A DNA stretch of 64,000 bases from Ectocarpus siliculosus (GCA_000310025.1 FN649729.1:5050725-5114724); one strand, 5' to 3'; numbered from the stretch's first letter, positions 22,380 to 34,531 are shown. Made by a program: numbers and translations. Notes: generated from the letters alone by a model not told the origin.

Positions 22380-22555
22380 NNNNNNNNNNNNNNNNNNNNN
22401 NNNNNNNNNNNNNNNNNNNNNNNNNNNNNNNNNNNNNNNNNNNNNNNNNNNNNNNNNNNNNNNNNNNNNNNNNNNNNNNNNNNNNNNNNNNNNNNNNNNN
22501 NNNNNNNNNNNNNNNNNNNNNNNNNNNNNNNNNNNNNNNNNNNNNNNNNNNNNNN
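22380..22555. other. Assembly gap (176 N)
   Basis: Unresolved bases inside the Harbinger element, between the two convergent genes and after the last exon of the minus-strand gene. Open frames across it are meaningless. Confidence 0.99.
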
Positions 22556-22890
22556 GCAGGGAGAGAAATAAAAAAACGCATCTTCGTGTTCGTTGAATAC
22601 AGTCACAGCAACTTGCCCGTGAACCACAACGGTCTCGGCTTTCTTCCACTATATTTATTTTCGTTGATACTCCTTTGTTCCGTAAAGCATCCTCTCAAAG
22701 GGTTGTTGCCTACCAATCCCCACGTCTATGCGGAGGCGCACGTATCCTCAATGCTGGGACGAAACGAAGACGTTGACTCAATCATGCCCAACGATAAAAA
22801 ATGAAACTCCCCCCCCCCCCCCCCCCCCGTCACGCATGCATAAAATTCGACGATTGCACGGTAACACTTTTCCGGGAGTGCATATGGGTG

Positions 22891-25800
22891 TTATTCGTCG
22901 CCAAACATTTCCTTCTCGATGCCGGCCAACATTTTGCGCAGGAATCTAACTCTCGTCTGATAACCCTCTTCTTTTTCTTTCTCCTCCTCCACAATTTTCT
23001 TCGAGAATTCGGCGTGGGACTCGGTCATTTCCTTCTGGAGGGCGAGGCCAGAAGCCTTGCTGTCGTGTTCAGCAGTCTTGCAAGCGTGTTCCTCTTTTTT
23101 TTTGTACCACTCTGATTTTTCTGATCCGCCCAACCTTTTCCAGCAGTGGCTCCATATCTTTGATTGCGGTTTTCATGGCAGCGGACGTAGCCTCTGCCAC
23201 GCTTTGCCCCACCCCCTTGTTTTTTTGCTTTTTTCCCCGCCTGTTCTGCTCGTGGAGCCTGGCGCCCTCCCGCTTGGCGGCCGCCCGGCGGTCGGCACCG
23301 CCTGTGCCGACAATGCCCTCTCCGGTCCCGTCGTCCTCTCGCTGAGCGCCCTCGGGGAGGAGATTGTTGCACACTTGGTTCAGCTCGGGGTATTTCTCGA
23401 TTGCGCAACCGAGAACATACGTGTCCGTGCACCCTGTAAAAAAACAAAATGCAAGGCGTGGGCGGGAGTTTTTTTTGGACCAATTGGTATGGTCTTTCGT
23501 CGTGCTTCAAAATACACCATCAGGCCTCAATGCCAACGTCATCCCTGGAGCACGTTTTACAACACTGTCGATAACTCCAAGTATCACATCAAAACTCCGA
23601 CCGTAGCAGCACTTGCACGCTGTGAAGGATGGGCGGAATTTATGCCACGACCACAAAATCGCCCAAGGTTCCTCGAGCAAACATACGCTATTTTATACAA
23701 GGCCCCATTCCACCCATCCCTTACCTTGACAAAATGAAAGCCATGGCTGGTTGTTGCCGGATTCACTCTTCCAGTCGGCATAAGGCTGGTTCCACTTCGC
23801 CTTTGCCGTAGCCCACATCCTGGAAAGCTTCTCCGCCGAGATGTTTGGTTGCTGGATGATGTTCGGGTCGACGTGAGACACTTGCTCGTCGTCCACGATT
23901 TTTCTCACCTTAAAAACGTCCACATCATCACCCATATATGGGGCATGCATACAGCGAGAGAGCGAGAGAGCGAGGGAGCGGGCAGCGCAGATCATACACG
24001 TGTTCTTTAAAAAAACTTACATAGAGTACCGCCCGGGCGTGCGAGGAATTTAACACGATTTTGATACGAAGAAAAACAACATACCGAACGGGGAATGCAC
24101 CTCTCGCGGGAAGCTTAGTACTGTCTGCCTGATCCCGGCCTGTATTTTAGCGTTGCTTCTGCAGTGTTATTTTTTTCTGTCGTGTAATATTGTTTGGCTA
24201 TGCACTCCTGTGGAATTCTTCTGCGCGTTTTCTACGTCTTCCACCAATAGGTGAAGGTTTCGAAGCAACTACAGCAGTATGATCGTCGTCGGCGTCAGTA
24301 ACAACACCATAAGTTACCGGTGTACGTCAACAGCAGGTTGACCCGCTCTTGGGGGTGGATACCTCATGGCTTTTTACCTAAAACAACAGCGATCGTCCGT
24401 GGACGTCATGAGGTGTTGAGTACGATGGGTAAAATGACCACAAAAAAAAGGCATGCGTGTCAACATACACTTCGACTGCTGTCTATGTACAACGTTCTCG
24501 GCCGATCCGTCCTAATCAATCCCCCTACCCATGACCGTGTACCTGGTGGTCAGGGTCTCGGAAGCGCGCGGTGACCTCTGTCCACAATTCGTTCCGCGGC
24601 CCGACTGATGAGGTGTCCAGGTCCTGCCGGGTCGCCTGCAAGCGGCTCTCTATGAGAAGTGGGCGGATGGCGTCTTCGCACAGGATCCCAACGAGCCGCA
24701 TCATGCAGTGTGGGCCCTTGCGCTCCGTGTTGCTGCCGCTCCCTCCGACGGAACCATCCCCGTCCGGTCCGGCTGCACCACCCGTCGATGAACCACCAGT
24801 GGGAGTACTCCCGCCCGCAGAATCCCCCTTTCCCGCTTCGTCTTCCTTGGCCAGGGCGTCGTAAAGGTCCGCCACACTGTACTCCACATTATCGACTTGA
24901 AACGGCACGTTACTGTCACGTGCTATGGCGACCATCCCGACAACATTTCGAAACGTAAGGAGTGCTTTGGCAGGAATGGCTCCCTCCTCCTCGTCCTCCT
25001 CCCCGTTTCTGCGTCCAGATTTGCCTGCGCGAACATTGGGGATAGGAGAAAGCGGCCCACACAACGAATAAGCCTTCGCATGAGAGGACGCCTCGGGTGT
25101 ACACCCCCAACCGGAGCAAAACTACATATTCCTCATGCTGTACTCCACAAAAAATCGTTCAACTCTAGACATTCCTCTGAGCGTGAGAGGACAGAACACA
25201 CAAAGCTTATGCGTTTAGGTCCGTGCACCACCAGTTGTCGTCGACAAAGCATGCCTGGTAGTACGCTGTGCGTGCCTTCATTTTCCCACTTACTGGGGCA
25301 AATAAAACAGCTCTCGAGCATGCCGTACCTTCTACTGTACGAACAGGTCGATTTGAAGCGGGCATTCTACATAATACACACAAAGCAGTAATTTTGTTTT
25401 GTAACCTTTACGCACACTGCGTTCGACTGCAGCATACTTACCTATACTTTTACTCAATACTCTGTGCCGTCTGCTGTGACTCTCATCGACGACGAATCTA
25501 CACAATACCAGCATCTCACCGGCTGTGATAGCATTGAGGTCGTCATAGTACGGACATGGCCGGTTCATGTTGCCGTCGTGAGATCGGAGGGCCTGCACCA
25601 GGACATGCTTGTCGCCCTCCTTCGACATCCTCGGGATCTTGCGGTGCGCGCATGTCCTCCTCAGCAGATGTGCGGCCCAGAGCGGGTAGTCCTTGCCCCG
25701 GGCTTTCTTGGCACTCGCTCCTAGGCTTGCCTTTGTTGAGTTCATGTTCCCTACGGCGCTGCCGCCGGCGCTCGCCTTCCGCTTGCCATGGTTTTTTTTT

Positions 25801-26352
25801 CTGCCCGCTCCCCCTCCCCCGAATGTTGCTTCCCCGTATTTCCTTTGCGAACACGATATCTCCGGACTCGACATCTCCGGACTCGACATCTCCGGACTCC
25901 TGTGAGCCTATGTCCGACGGAGCTGTACTCTCCTCTACCGACACATTATTGCTGCTGCCACTTGACATCGGAGCGTCCTTCCCGTTGTCGTCGTCGCTGC
26001 TCTCCGATTCGCTCCAATTCTTCCCTGGGTCTTCGCCAAACTGCTTGTCGTCGAGAATCTTTCTTATGGCCACCTGACGAGCTTTAGCACCTTCACCGTC
26101 CATGAAGCCCGGCATCAGCCCCGCGCCAGGTGGCACCCCCTGTTGTGTATCGGTATGGGGGGTAACCCTGCTGTGGACGGCCTGGCGGACCATGCCGCTC
26201 GGTGCCGGCTGGAGCTGTACGGCGCCAGCAGGCGTGATCTGGGCAACACCATGCCCAGCAGCTGCACCACTTTCACCTCCACCCTGCAGTCGCAGAGGCA
26301 CCGTTTTCGTTCTTGATGGCCGGCCTGCCACTGCTACGGCGTTGTTGTTCAT
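22891..26352 (-). CDS. Harbinger accessory DNA-binding protein (Myb/SANT-like), four exons
   Basis: The partner protein that in PIF/Harbinger elements helps bring the transposase to its ends. Exons on the minus strand are 26352-25520, 25024-24543, 23908-23725 and 23433-22891, joined in phase. The N-terminus is low-complexity and acidic. A SAP-like patch follows (AHRKIPRMSKEGDKHVLVQALRSH broken here as AHRKIPRM, GDKHVLVQALRSH). Later comes a trihelix/SANT-like module: NELWTEVTARF, HVDPNIIQQPNISAEKL, MWATAKAKW, FCQGCTDTYVLG, NNLLPE. The C-terminus is a basic linker and a long coiled coil (EMTESHAEFSKKIVEEEKEK). Two frameshifts, at an A run near 25795 and near 23120, break this copy. The assignment to the accessory role rests on domain order and location. 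Confidence 0.72.
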
Positions 26353-26503
26353 GGTGTGGGTGTATAACGTCTGTTGTGGGAGTCCTCGGGTCTCTCGCCT
26401 GGTCGGGACCGGTGTGTGTACGTCGAGCCGTGGCGCTTTCCGTAATTTTTGAAAAAATACGCGCCTTCGCGCCTTCTGCCGATAAGAACCACTGGAAACC
26501 CTA

Positions 26504-26556
26504 GTTACGGTTCCGTGAAAAAAGTTACTATTCGGTGAAAAAAGTTACGAATTTTT
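26504..26556 (-). repeat. Subterminal direct repeats, right end of Harbinger
   Basis: A unit of about 20 bp beginning AGTTAC and ending CGGTGAAAA or CCGTGAAAA occurs two and a half times next to the right inverted end. Similar words with TTACG occur at the left end. These are probable binding sites for the transposase or its partner. Confidence 0.6.
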
Positions 26557-26577
26557 GCGGCCTGATAAGACACACCC
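26553..26577 (-). repeat. Right terminal inverted repeat of Harbinger element
   Basis: Inverted match to 18652-18676, followed by the TAA target duplication at 26578-26580. Confidence 0.9.
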
Positions 26578-26580
26578 TAA

Positions 26581-28080
26581 TCTGTCCCAGACTCTATAGA
26601 TAGAGATGGTTTCGTTGTGTCATATTAAGAGAGAGGCCGCTCGCTGCTTTTTGACGCGAATTCAGGAAGCCTCGGCAGCTAACCAAAGTGTCGCGGCCAG
26701 ACAGAGCTGCAGCAGGAAGCACAGCACATCTCGTCAACCACTCATCATCTTGTCTATTAGTATGATGGGGCCTCCCGCCGTGTCGTACACGGCATGCGTG
26801 AGACGGTGGTGGTAAAACACTCCTTGGCGGGTCCCGATTTATTGCTGACGGTTGGAACAACACGACGACACGCGATTTAAAACGATGCTGCTGTACGTAC
26901 CACACGGCAGAGGGCACGATTGCCAGATGAGAGGCGCGGTCTGGATCCCTAGCAGTAGTTAACGAGTTCCGCTCGGATCCAAGGCAGAGGCCAAGCCGGT
27001 GGCTGCAAACAAATACTGAGGAACTACACTGCTGTAGAATAGGCATCTCTTTGATGCCCTCCACAGAAAGTAGTACCACATACATACAGAACATTTTTGG
27101 ACCGATTGGAGCTCGGCGGCGGCTGAGCTCATCCGCCCGGTGAACACGCCCGCGAGAATATACCAACTGGTAGGGTGCAGCACTCGCTACTTGTTGCCAT
27201 GCGGATGGTGCGCGGGACAAGAGAGGTGGAGACGGGGAGGACACAGAGAGGGAGAGAGAGCTCTGCGCAGTCGTTTCCAGATCCAACGTATACTCTGTAC
27301 ACCCGCTTAGTACACCCGCTCTGGTCTACAACAACACTACTAGCAGCAAGCGATCACCGACTCCGCACCAATGAAGCTCTGTACAGCAGCACGGTTTCCC
27401 AGAACCTCTCACCTGCTGTTCGAGCCAACAGTACCGTTTGACACAAGCCCGTACACGCAGTCCAGTCTAGCTCAGAGAGCGCAAGAGGGAGGGACTGGGG
27501 AGTGCGAGTGTAGTGTATACGGGTGTGCGAGAAATTGCCCACACGAAAGATGCGCATGTTCCGTGTGTGTGTTCTACGAAGATCCGGAGATTGTTTCCCA
27601 CACAGAGAGGCACAGAGGTCGGCCGTCGTGTTCTCTGAGGGTTCTCTGAACCCTCAGAACTCGGAACCACACGGAAATCGTTTCTTCTTGCGGTTCCAGT
27701 GACCACCACGTCGTCCATCATCCACCATCCACCATCATTGATGATTTCTCGCTGAATTGCAATGCAAGATAGATGTAGATGTGGGGTGAGCTTCAAGCCA
27801 GCGAGGCAAATGTGTTCCGTTGCATTTGTTGCAAGTAGTCTAAGTGTCGTTGCTGTGGTGTGTATGTATGCATACATCAGGGAGATTTCTCCAAAACTTG
27901 TTGTTCTGTTGTTGTTGTCTTCACATATTAAAAACCGTTCCGATCTCTCTCTACCCAGTACCTTCGTATGTCCGTACTGATCCAACACTCAACGCCGTCG
28001 ATTCCCGTGGTCACAGGTTAACTTACCCTAAAAAGGTACACTCAAACAAGCTGGCCCCATGGGGTCCGCAAGTCAATAGA
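26581..28080. other. Non-coding, no gene seen
   Basis: The stretch between the Harbinger element and the first gypsy element. No supported gene and no copy of the 34062-34531 LTR was found here, so the gypsy element seems to lack a 5' LTR. Confidence 0.4.
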
Positions 28081-28699
28081 AATCAACGATGGGTATTCTG
28101 GAATCCTCCACTCCCTCTGCGCGCTATGCGAGGTATCAACTGAGACTAGGAGTCACTATCATGGGCCGGAGAGAAAGAGGTACACCCCCTTGGTTCAATC
28201 TTGGTACTTCACAACGCAAGCAGAGACAAGGCTATTATCTGGCACAGAAAAAGAGAGAAAAAATAGAGAGAAAAAAAAGAGCAAAAAAATTAGAAAGCAG
28301 TGTTGTAGTCTACGCAGTAGTCATGAAAAAGTACCCTTTGGAATCTACCCCTACAAGGAGAGGGTCTCAGCGAAAGTACATCTCGCTATGATCACTTTGG
28401 AACAACTCTCGCGTGAGGACGAGGAGACAAGGGGTGATGTGAGGGAGGCGCTGCCAGAGGAGATGGACTTTGAAGACGAGGAGGGAGAGCACTCATCGTC
28501 ACACACTGAGGGTGCGCCCTAGGAGCAAGACTCCTGGGGAACACACAGGATAGGCATCCAATCAATGCGGGAGTCCTGCGACAGCGCCCTGGGCAATGAA
28601 GTTGCCGTTGTGACTCCCACAAACAAGACAGTTCCGCCACCTCGAGGGTCCCAGCAAGCATGGGTCAAAGCGAATCTATGGAATAAACAAACAAGGCAA

Positions 28700-29120
28700 A
28701 CGACCTAGGCAGTGGGGGTGCTGGTGGACTCGGGTGCGGGAGGAGACGATCACGCGTCTTGGAAGTTCATTCAAGGAGTGGAAAGAAACAAACATACACG
28801 GAGGAAAGAATATGGTGTCAACGAAGGGAAGGGGCCGACTACGAGCAGCTAGTCCGAGTGACAGTGGAGTAGCTCCGATGACCATTCGAGGGACATGTGT
28901 GCTGTTCTTAGTCTTTCCCTTGATTGATGAGATTTTCGGTGTGAGAGTGAGAGTCGTGGAGGGACTTCCTGTAGGTCTCATTCTAGGCACTGCGTTCATG
29001 CGTTCTATACAACAGCATACTATAATAGACTTTGGAGGCTCGGGGTCTGGGTGGTTTCGACCATCACCCACATCTGATCGAACACCCCACTGCTGCCATA
29101 CATGGAGCCTTCGAGAGTGA
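28700..29120 (+). pseudogene. Aspartic protease region of gypsy element 1
   Basis: One frame near 28715-28740 reads VLVDSGAG, the active-site D-S/T-G-A motif of retroviral-type proteases. The following frame carries the C-terminal half: RGTCVLFLVFPLID, then VEGLPVGLILGTAFMR, the usual Ile-Leu-Gly strand. The two halves are in different frames, so the protease is broken. The upstream open segments at 28089-28522 (Lys-rich QKKREKIERKKRAKK, acidic tail) are probably remains of Gag. Confidence 0.6.
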
Positions 29121-29583
29121 AAGCTAAGACTACATAGGAGACCAAACGAGGAGATCGAACCAACTCGAGCGTTCTACACGGTGGAGGATCAAGCAGAGGA
29201 AGACGTTCGACAATCACCGCCGTCTGAAGTGCTGGCAATGGAGGCTCTGGAATTAGGGTCAACAGCGTGGGAGGATGATGGGACGTTGACATGGCCCATC
29301 TATGTTGACCAAGAAATCAACGTACCTGGCCGCGTGAGTGTCGAGGTGGATGCACGTGTAAAAGGTCCAATACCGTACAAAACTGTGTTGGTTTTTCCGG
29401 TGGCACCTTTTGATATGGAAAAGGGAGGTGTACTTGGAGTCGCGAAAGGTGTTCAGTGGTGGGACCCGAGTGTCAGGATGAAGATCAAAGTGGTTAACAA
29501 AGCAACCTCTTACGAGACCATTACTGAGTCAACCCAACCAAGTCGCGCGGGAGATAGCGGTTAACTGTAGTGATGTCGAAAGA

Positions 29584-31140
29584 ATGCTACTTAGACTACT
29601 CCTGAAAGAACCACTGCCGGGGAAAGCAACACCCGAGTTAATGGGCACACGACAGACCTTGGAACAAAGCCAGAGGCACGAGGAGCAATCGGTGGACGTA
29701 AGCACGGCCAAGACAGGCCAGACGAGCCCGGCGACACGAGCGAGACTGCTAGCATTGCTCTACACGTTTAGGAGTATTTTCCCGAAGAACGCGAAGGTCG
29801 TCAAGATTAAACATGGACGGAAGGTGGGACTGCCACTCATAGACGAAAACGTCACCCCAATCGCCAGCAAAGCTCAGAGGTGGAGTCCTCCTATGGCTGA
29901 CATCTTGATGAAACAGCTCAATCGGGGACTGGCAGCGGGAACCTTCAGGCTATCCACCTCTTCGTGGTGCTCACGGATTGTGCCTGTACCTAAATCCGAC
30001 GGCACATACACAGACTACAGAGATCTCAACAAGGTCATCAAGAAGGATAGTGGTGGACTTGGCGACCTTACGGGCATGCTCGATCGGATGAAAGGGCGTA
30101 AGTTCTTCTCATCTCTCGACTTGGCACAGGCATATCATCAACTGGAACTTGAGGAGACGGACAAACATAAGACGGCCTTTAGGGACCCCACGGGACGTCT
30201 ACTGGAGTCAAATCGATGCGCCTTTGGTATCACCACAATCCCCGCCGTCTTCTCAGCCACGTTGGGTGATAATCTGCGAGAGTTATTGGGCAAGGGCTTG
30301 GAGAAATGGTTGGATGACATCGCACTCCACACAAAGACGTTGGAATAACACTTTGTACTGCTGGAGAAGGTCCTCACTATCCTGGAACGAAAAGGGTACA
30401 CAGGTCACTTCGTGAAAAGCGAGTTTCTATTGCCAGAGCTCGAGTTCCTAGGGGTCATGGTCGGAAGGGATGGAACTCGACCAGCACCATCGAAGGTAAC
30501 AGCCGTGCAAGAAATGGATACGCCGTCGACGGTGGGAGAGTTGAGGTCCTTCCTTGGACTAGCCAACTGTTTGAGGGGATTCGTACCCAAGTTTAGTGCC
30601 ATCGCCGCTCCACTATCGGACATCCTGGAGGAACAAGGAATTTAGTTCTAAACGAGCCCGTTACAAACGATTCGTCATGGGGCCTCCACAAATTGAGGCG
30701 TATATGAAACTCGTGGAGAAACTGACCACATACCCAGTGCTGGTACTATCTAATTGGCTGGAACCCTTCACGCTACATACGGATGCCAGCTTGATCGCGG
30801 CAGGGTCAGTCCTGACACAGCAGGTGGAGAACAGAGAGGCTCCGGTCGGATACGCCAGTAAGAGGTTGTCCTGGTCAGAGGAAAAACTGTCGTCAAACGA
30901 TCGGGAGGTTCTGGGAGTGTTGTATGCACTAGACCATTTCAAGATTTACCTTCAGCACCCTCATCACGGACTGTGCGGCCCTGGTGCGGCTCTTCACTAG
31001 CCAAAACCTATCGTCAAAGATGCACCGTTGGGCGCTAAAGATGATGGCGTATGATATGGTCTTGAAGTGGAGAAGGGGAACAGACCATGTCGTTCCAGAC
31101 GCTCTCTCTCGACTCCGGCGGAAAGGCTCTGGCGAACCCG
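29584..31140 (+). pseudogene. Reverse transcriptase and RNase H of gypsy element 1
   Basis: The polymerase domain reads through GTYTDYRDLNKVI, FSSLDLAQAYHQLELEE and WLDDIALHTKTLE. The catalytic box is W-L-D-D where most families have Y/F-x-D-D. An in-frame TAA (30346-30348) interrupts it. The same frame then continues with the thumb (FLGVMVGRDGTRPAPSKV, RSFLGLANCLRGFVPKF) to another stop at 30645. After a frameshift the RNase H domain follows: FTLHTDASLIAAGSVL, YASKRLSWSEEKLSSND, then in a third frame MMAYDMVLKWRRGTDHVVPDALSRL. The order and motifs are those of Ty3/gypsy elements. At least one nonsense and two frameshift lesions make it inactive. Confidence 0.88.
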
Positions 31141-32393
31141 ATGTCGACACCACATTACCGGGTGATGAAGCTGGCGAAGTAAGGGGGAGCGGGCCGGCAG
31201 GACCAGTGTTGGAAGGGGTTCCTCTGCAAAGGATGGCACATTCACAACTTGCGGAAGAAGAGGAGAGAAGTGACTCACAACCGGAGTTTGTCATGCTCAA
31301 CAAGGAAGACATCAAACTCGATGGCATCTGCTTGGCTGACCTGGGGCCAACAGAGGTCGATGACAGAGAATTGGAGAATCTCAGTGTGTTCTATGCATTG
31401 CAGATCACACCTGATGCGCTGACACCGAGGGACGAGGAGTACGTAGCGGCGTATCAACAAGCGCAAGGTCTCTTTACACTAAGACTGCCGAGGGCGGCTG
31501 TTCTCCGTCGAGGGGCAGGTGGAGCATTACAAGCCGTTGAGGGTATGCTGGACGTAACATGTGTGATTGACTCGGAATGGAAGACCATGGAATGCATCAG
31601 AGTCAACGGAGGAGCCGGTGATGCAACATTGATTCGTCAGCCTTTAGAGTCCGACACACGCCACAAAATCCTTGAGTATAAACCCGAAATCCTCATTGGC
31701 AATGCGTGCGCCATTGAGGATGGTCCAGACGAAGGAGCGAGGACAGGGCGAAATGCAGACATTTTCTTGTCGTCCCCCATCCAGATCCTGGTAATGGAGA
31801 GTCCTGTAGGCTTTGCAGGGTCAGAGAGATGGAAGAACATTCTTCACCCAGAACTGCACCTGGCGGGCTGTGAAACGGCAACAGCGTCTTTGTCAGCGAC
31901 AGCAGTCGGGATACCCACAACAAATGGAGAGTGTTTGTGGTAGCAGTCAAGAAGAGCGAGGATCCCAATTTGACAGCTAAACTATCTCAGTAGAAGAAGA
32001 ATGTGGAGAGAACCGCACCGTCTACACCCACGGTCGGTGCCTTTTTGAGAAGACAGGGATGCTTCTTCTTAAAAACGGGGACGTCAGAACAAGGAGATAT
32101 TCTCGTTTGAGGAGCCGGTGGTGACGGTTACAAGGGAACACATCATGGGCCGTAAACCCCTATCAACAGCTTTTACGGCACACCCCAACGACGCCGGGTC
32201 GTTGCAGGAAGCGCAAGAGCTATCGTGGTAAGATTACGTGAAGCTAACCACCAACCGGGACAACTACGAGGTACCACCAACTCTGAGAAGATGCGAGATG
32301 TAGCTCGAGTGATGCAAGAGCACACATTAGCGCCAATGCTGAGAGATTTTCTGAATCTCCAACCATCCTAGAGGACAGGGAACAGTCGAGAGG

Positions 32394-33540
32394 ATGGGAG
32401 CGGTGCTGCAAGAGATGCTGTCGGAGCTCTGCCAGGCATGGCCGAACAGGTGGGATGAGTATGTGGCAGTGGTCGCTTGGGCCCATCGTACGATACCGGA
32501 TGAGAGCCTTCCAAACAAAGAGTCAGCATACCAACTGCTCTTTGGACGGGCGCCAAGGACATCGTTTGATCAAATGTCGCCATCACTAGACAACTCGGGC
32601 CCAGCATTGCCGTTGGAGAGGACGGTGGAGGAAACGAGAAGGAAGACTGTGGAAGTGATGCAAGTGCTAAAAGTGAGACAGGAAAATCGGAATAGACACC
32701 GGGAACTCCAGAACGCGAGGATCAAACGTGCATCACCAGGCACCAAGGCTAAGGTGGGCGACAAGGTATTGGTCAAGGAGAGCGCCAGTACACTCTACCG
32801 GGATGGCGTCCACCCTAAACTTGCCCATGACCACTTCACAGGACCGTGGCAAGTCGTGCACGTCGTGCGAGAGGGGTTGAGCTTTACAGTAAGACTGCAT
32901 GGGCGTTAAATCCGCCAGAGGACGGTGGCAGCCACGGACTTCAAGCCGTTTCATTCTCGACCACAAGACATCAGACATCCATTCGAAGATGAGTTTGGTC
33001 ATTTTGTATGGTCGCCGGATTTAGGATTAGGTGAAGACTCCGTCGTCGCGGCACCTCTGTATACTTTGGTGAATAGACGGGTGGTCCAGGGCTCTGGAGG
33101 AATAGCGTCCGCATGGGCATGGGAGTATAGAGGAAAGTATCAGGATGGCACCACTTCTTCTCCGTGGATCACCGAAGACACTGCCAGGGACAGTTTCTCG
33201 CCTCTGCACTTTGATGGTTTTTCATGCCCTGTGGGAAGACTTTCACGGGGAGAATATCGCACCACGACCCCCGGGACCACCGTCGCGAGGAGAATGCGAA
33301 GTAGCAACGTGGACCGAAGCTCTCGCGGAATTTCCCTGTGGAACCATGGTTGGACGGGAGCTCATGGATCAACAGAACAACATTGTGCTCAGCAGAGGGA
33401 AGGTCTGCGATTTCTATTATCCGTATTGGAGAGTGGAGTTCAGCGACGGAGATTGGGAAGAGCTCAATCGCAGGGAGCTAAGGTGTGGAATGGATCTTGC
33501 CACCAGACTCCCACCGCTGACCGCTCAAGAATCGTGAAGT
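32394..33540 (+). pseudogene. Integrase remnant plus Tudor-like tail of gypsy element 1
   Basis: The frame 32394-32909 holds the end of the integrase core (MLSELCQAWPNRWDEY, AYQLLFGRAPRTSF) and the C-terminal SH3-like part (VGDKVLVKESAS, HPKLAHDHFTGPWQVV). The zinc-binding domain and the catalytic D-D region are not recognisable between 31943 and 32390, so the core seems deleted. After a short gap another frame (about 33290-33520) reads GTMVGRELMDQQNNIV, then YWRVEFSDGDWEELNRREL. This is the Y-x-V-x-Y-x-D-G-D-x-E-x-L pattern of Tudor/Agenet-like folds. In this position other gypsy elements carry a chromodomain used for target choice. Confidence 0.7.
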
Positions 33541-33599
33541 CGTACACTGCCAGCCATCTTCCGTCCTCCATGCGGGAAGCTGGGGGGGGGTGTGACGGC

Positions 33600-33830
33600 A
33601 GTGTTACGAATGAGGAGTTCCAAGATCGCCTTCTACAGCGGAAGATCATCCTCAAAAGTCGGTGATCGTCGGTCAAGATGCAAGATCGTCGTCATAGTCG
33701 TCGGTCTGTGGAGACTGTTTGTGGAAGAACATCTTCAACAGTGGAAGATCACCTTCTTCAGTGGACGATCGCCTTCTTCAGTTCAAGGTCGTCATCGTCA
33801 AGGAGTCCGGTATACGGCAGCCAAAGTACT
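33600..33830 (+). repeat. Degenerate GAAGATCACCTTC-type short repeats
   Basis: Imperfect tandem words of the form GAAGATCACCTTCTTCAGTG and CGATCGCCTTCTTCAGT between the coding part and the 3' LTR of gypsy element 1. Confidence 0.55.
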
Positions 33831-34061
33831 AACGGCCGTCATTCGGGGTCGATGATTTCAGCAATGTAACATCGACGTCGAACACACCGGCATCCGTCCT
33901 CTCGAGGTTCAAATCCATTTTTTGTGGTTTAACCTGGGGAGGGCGGCATCCTCCCTTTTCAGATCTATATTGCCGGCGTGGTATGATCTCAGGAGGGAGA
34001 AGCGCACGTTCTGCTACCTCCTTAGCATTTTGTGTTTTTCGACACATTTATGCTGGGGGGA

Positions 34062-34531
34062 TGTCACGGTAGCATGAACGGGCGCTAAATACTGAGATTC
34101 ATTCCGTTTCACGAGATGGTTTGAGGAGGGCTAGGGTTTACCCCAGGGGGTACCTGAATCATTGGCGGAGCCCCTCTAGAGCTCCGCCTCAACACGTGTT
34201 TTGGGTGATCGCTCACTGTTAACACGGCCAATCTCGGAAGAGGAACCTTGACCCACCCGCTAAGAAGCAACCAGTCTGTGAGTCAAAGCATGAGAGGTAG
34301 ATCTGGATAGATCTTGCCTAGACCCCCCTTGCTAATCCCACCTTGATTAGACCCACAGGGCTAGACCCACCGGGATTGTATCCCTTTTGCTAGCCCCCAA
34401 CTTGAGTCCAATGGCGAGATACCATGAAACTGACCATGAAATGGATGAAACTAATTGAACCCTAGCCAGTGCCTGTTACGCTAACCCATGAGTGAGCTAC
34501 CCTAAGCGATAGCGTTATAACCACTGTGACA
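34062..34531 (+). repeat. 3' LTR of gypsy element 1
   Basis: A 470-bp segment beginning TGTCAC and ending GTGACA, a perfect 6-bp inverted pair. It is directly preceded by the purine tract GGGGGGA (34055-34061). No second copy is in the window, so the element is 5'-truncated or its other LTR was lost. Confidence 0.78.

Larger units (their letters stand above)
18652..26577 (+). mobile_element. PIF/Harbinger DNA transposon, full length
   Basis: A 7,926-bp element with inverted ends. The left end begins GGGGGTGTCTTATCAGGCCG and the right end, on the other strand, GGGTGTGTCTTATCAGGCCG. The 3-bp target duplication TAA lies at 18649-18651 and 26578-26580, as expected for PIF/Harbinger. Inside are the two genes typical of the superfamily in convergent orientation: a DDE transposase (18916-21580, +) and a DNA-binding partner (22891-26352, -). 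Between the genes lie GC-rich sequence, an assembly gap and a run of about 20 C (near 22810). Single frameshifts in both genes mean activity is uncertain. Confidence 0.92.
28081..34531 (+). mobile_element. Decayed Ty3/gypsy element 1 with 3' LTR
   Basis: A Ty3/gypsy retrotransposon relic. Order: weak Gag region (about 28089-28522), aspartic protease (about 28700-29070), reverse transcriptase and RNase H (29584-31130), a long linker (to 31943), an integrase remnant (32394-32909), a C-terminal Tudor-like domain (33290-33520), short repeats (33600-33820), a polypurine tract and the 3' LTR. In-frame stops and frameshifts are scattered throughout. The 5' LTR is missing; 28081 is only an approximate left edge. 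Confidence 0.85.

Noticed and set aside
22215-22804. Open frames crossing the run of N
   Set aside because: They depend on unknown bases in the assembly gap.
33910-33930. B-box-like GGTTCAAATCC suggesting a tRNA gene
   Set aside because: The T-stem does not pair beyond two bases and no A box or acceptor stem is present.
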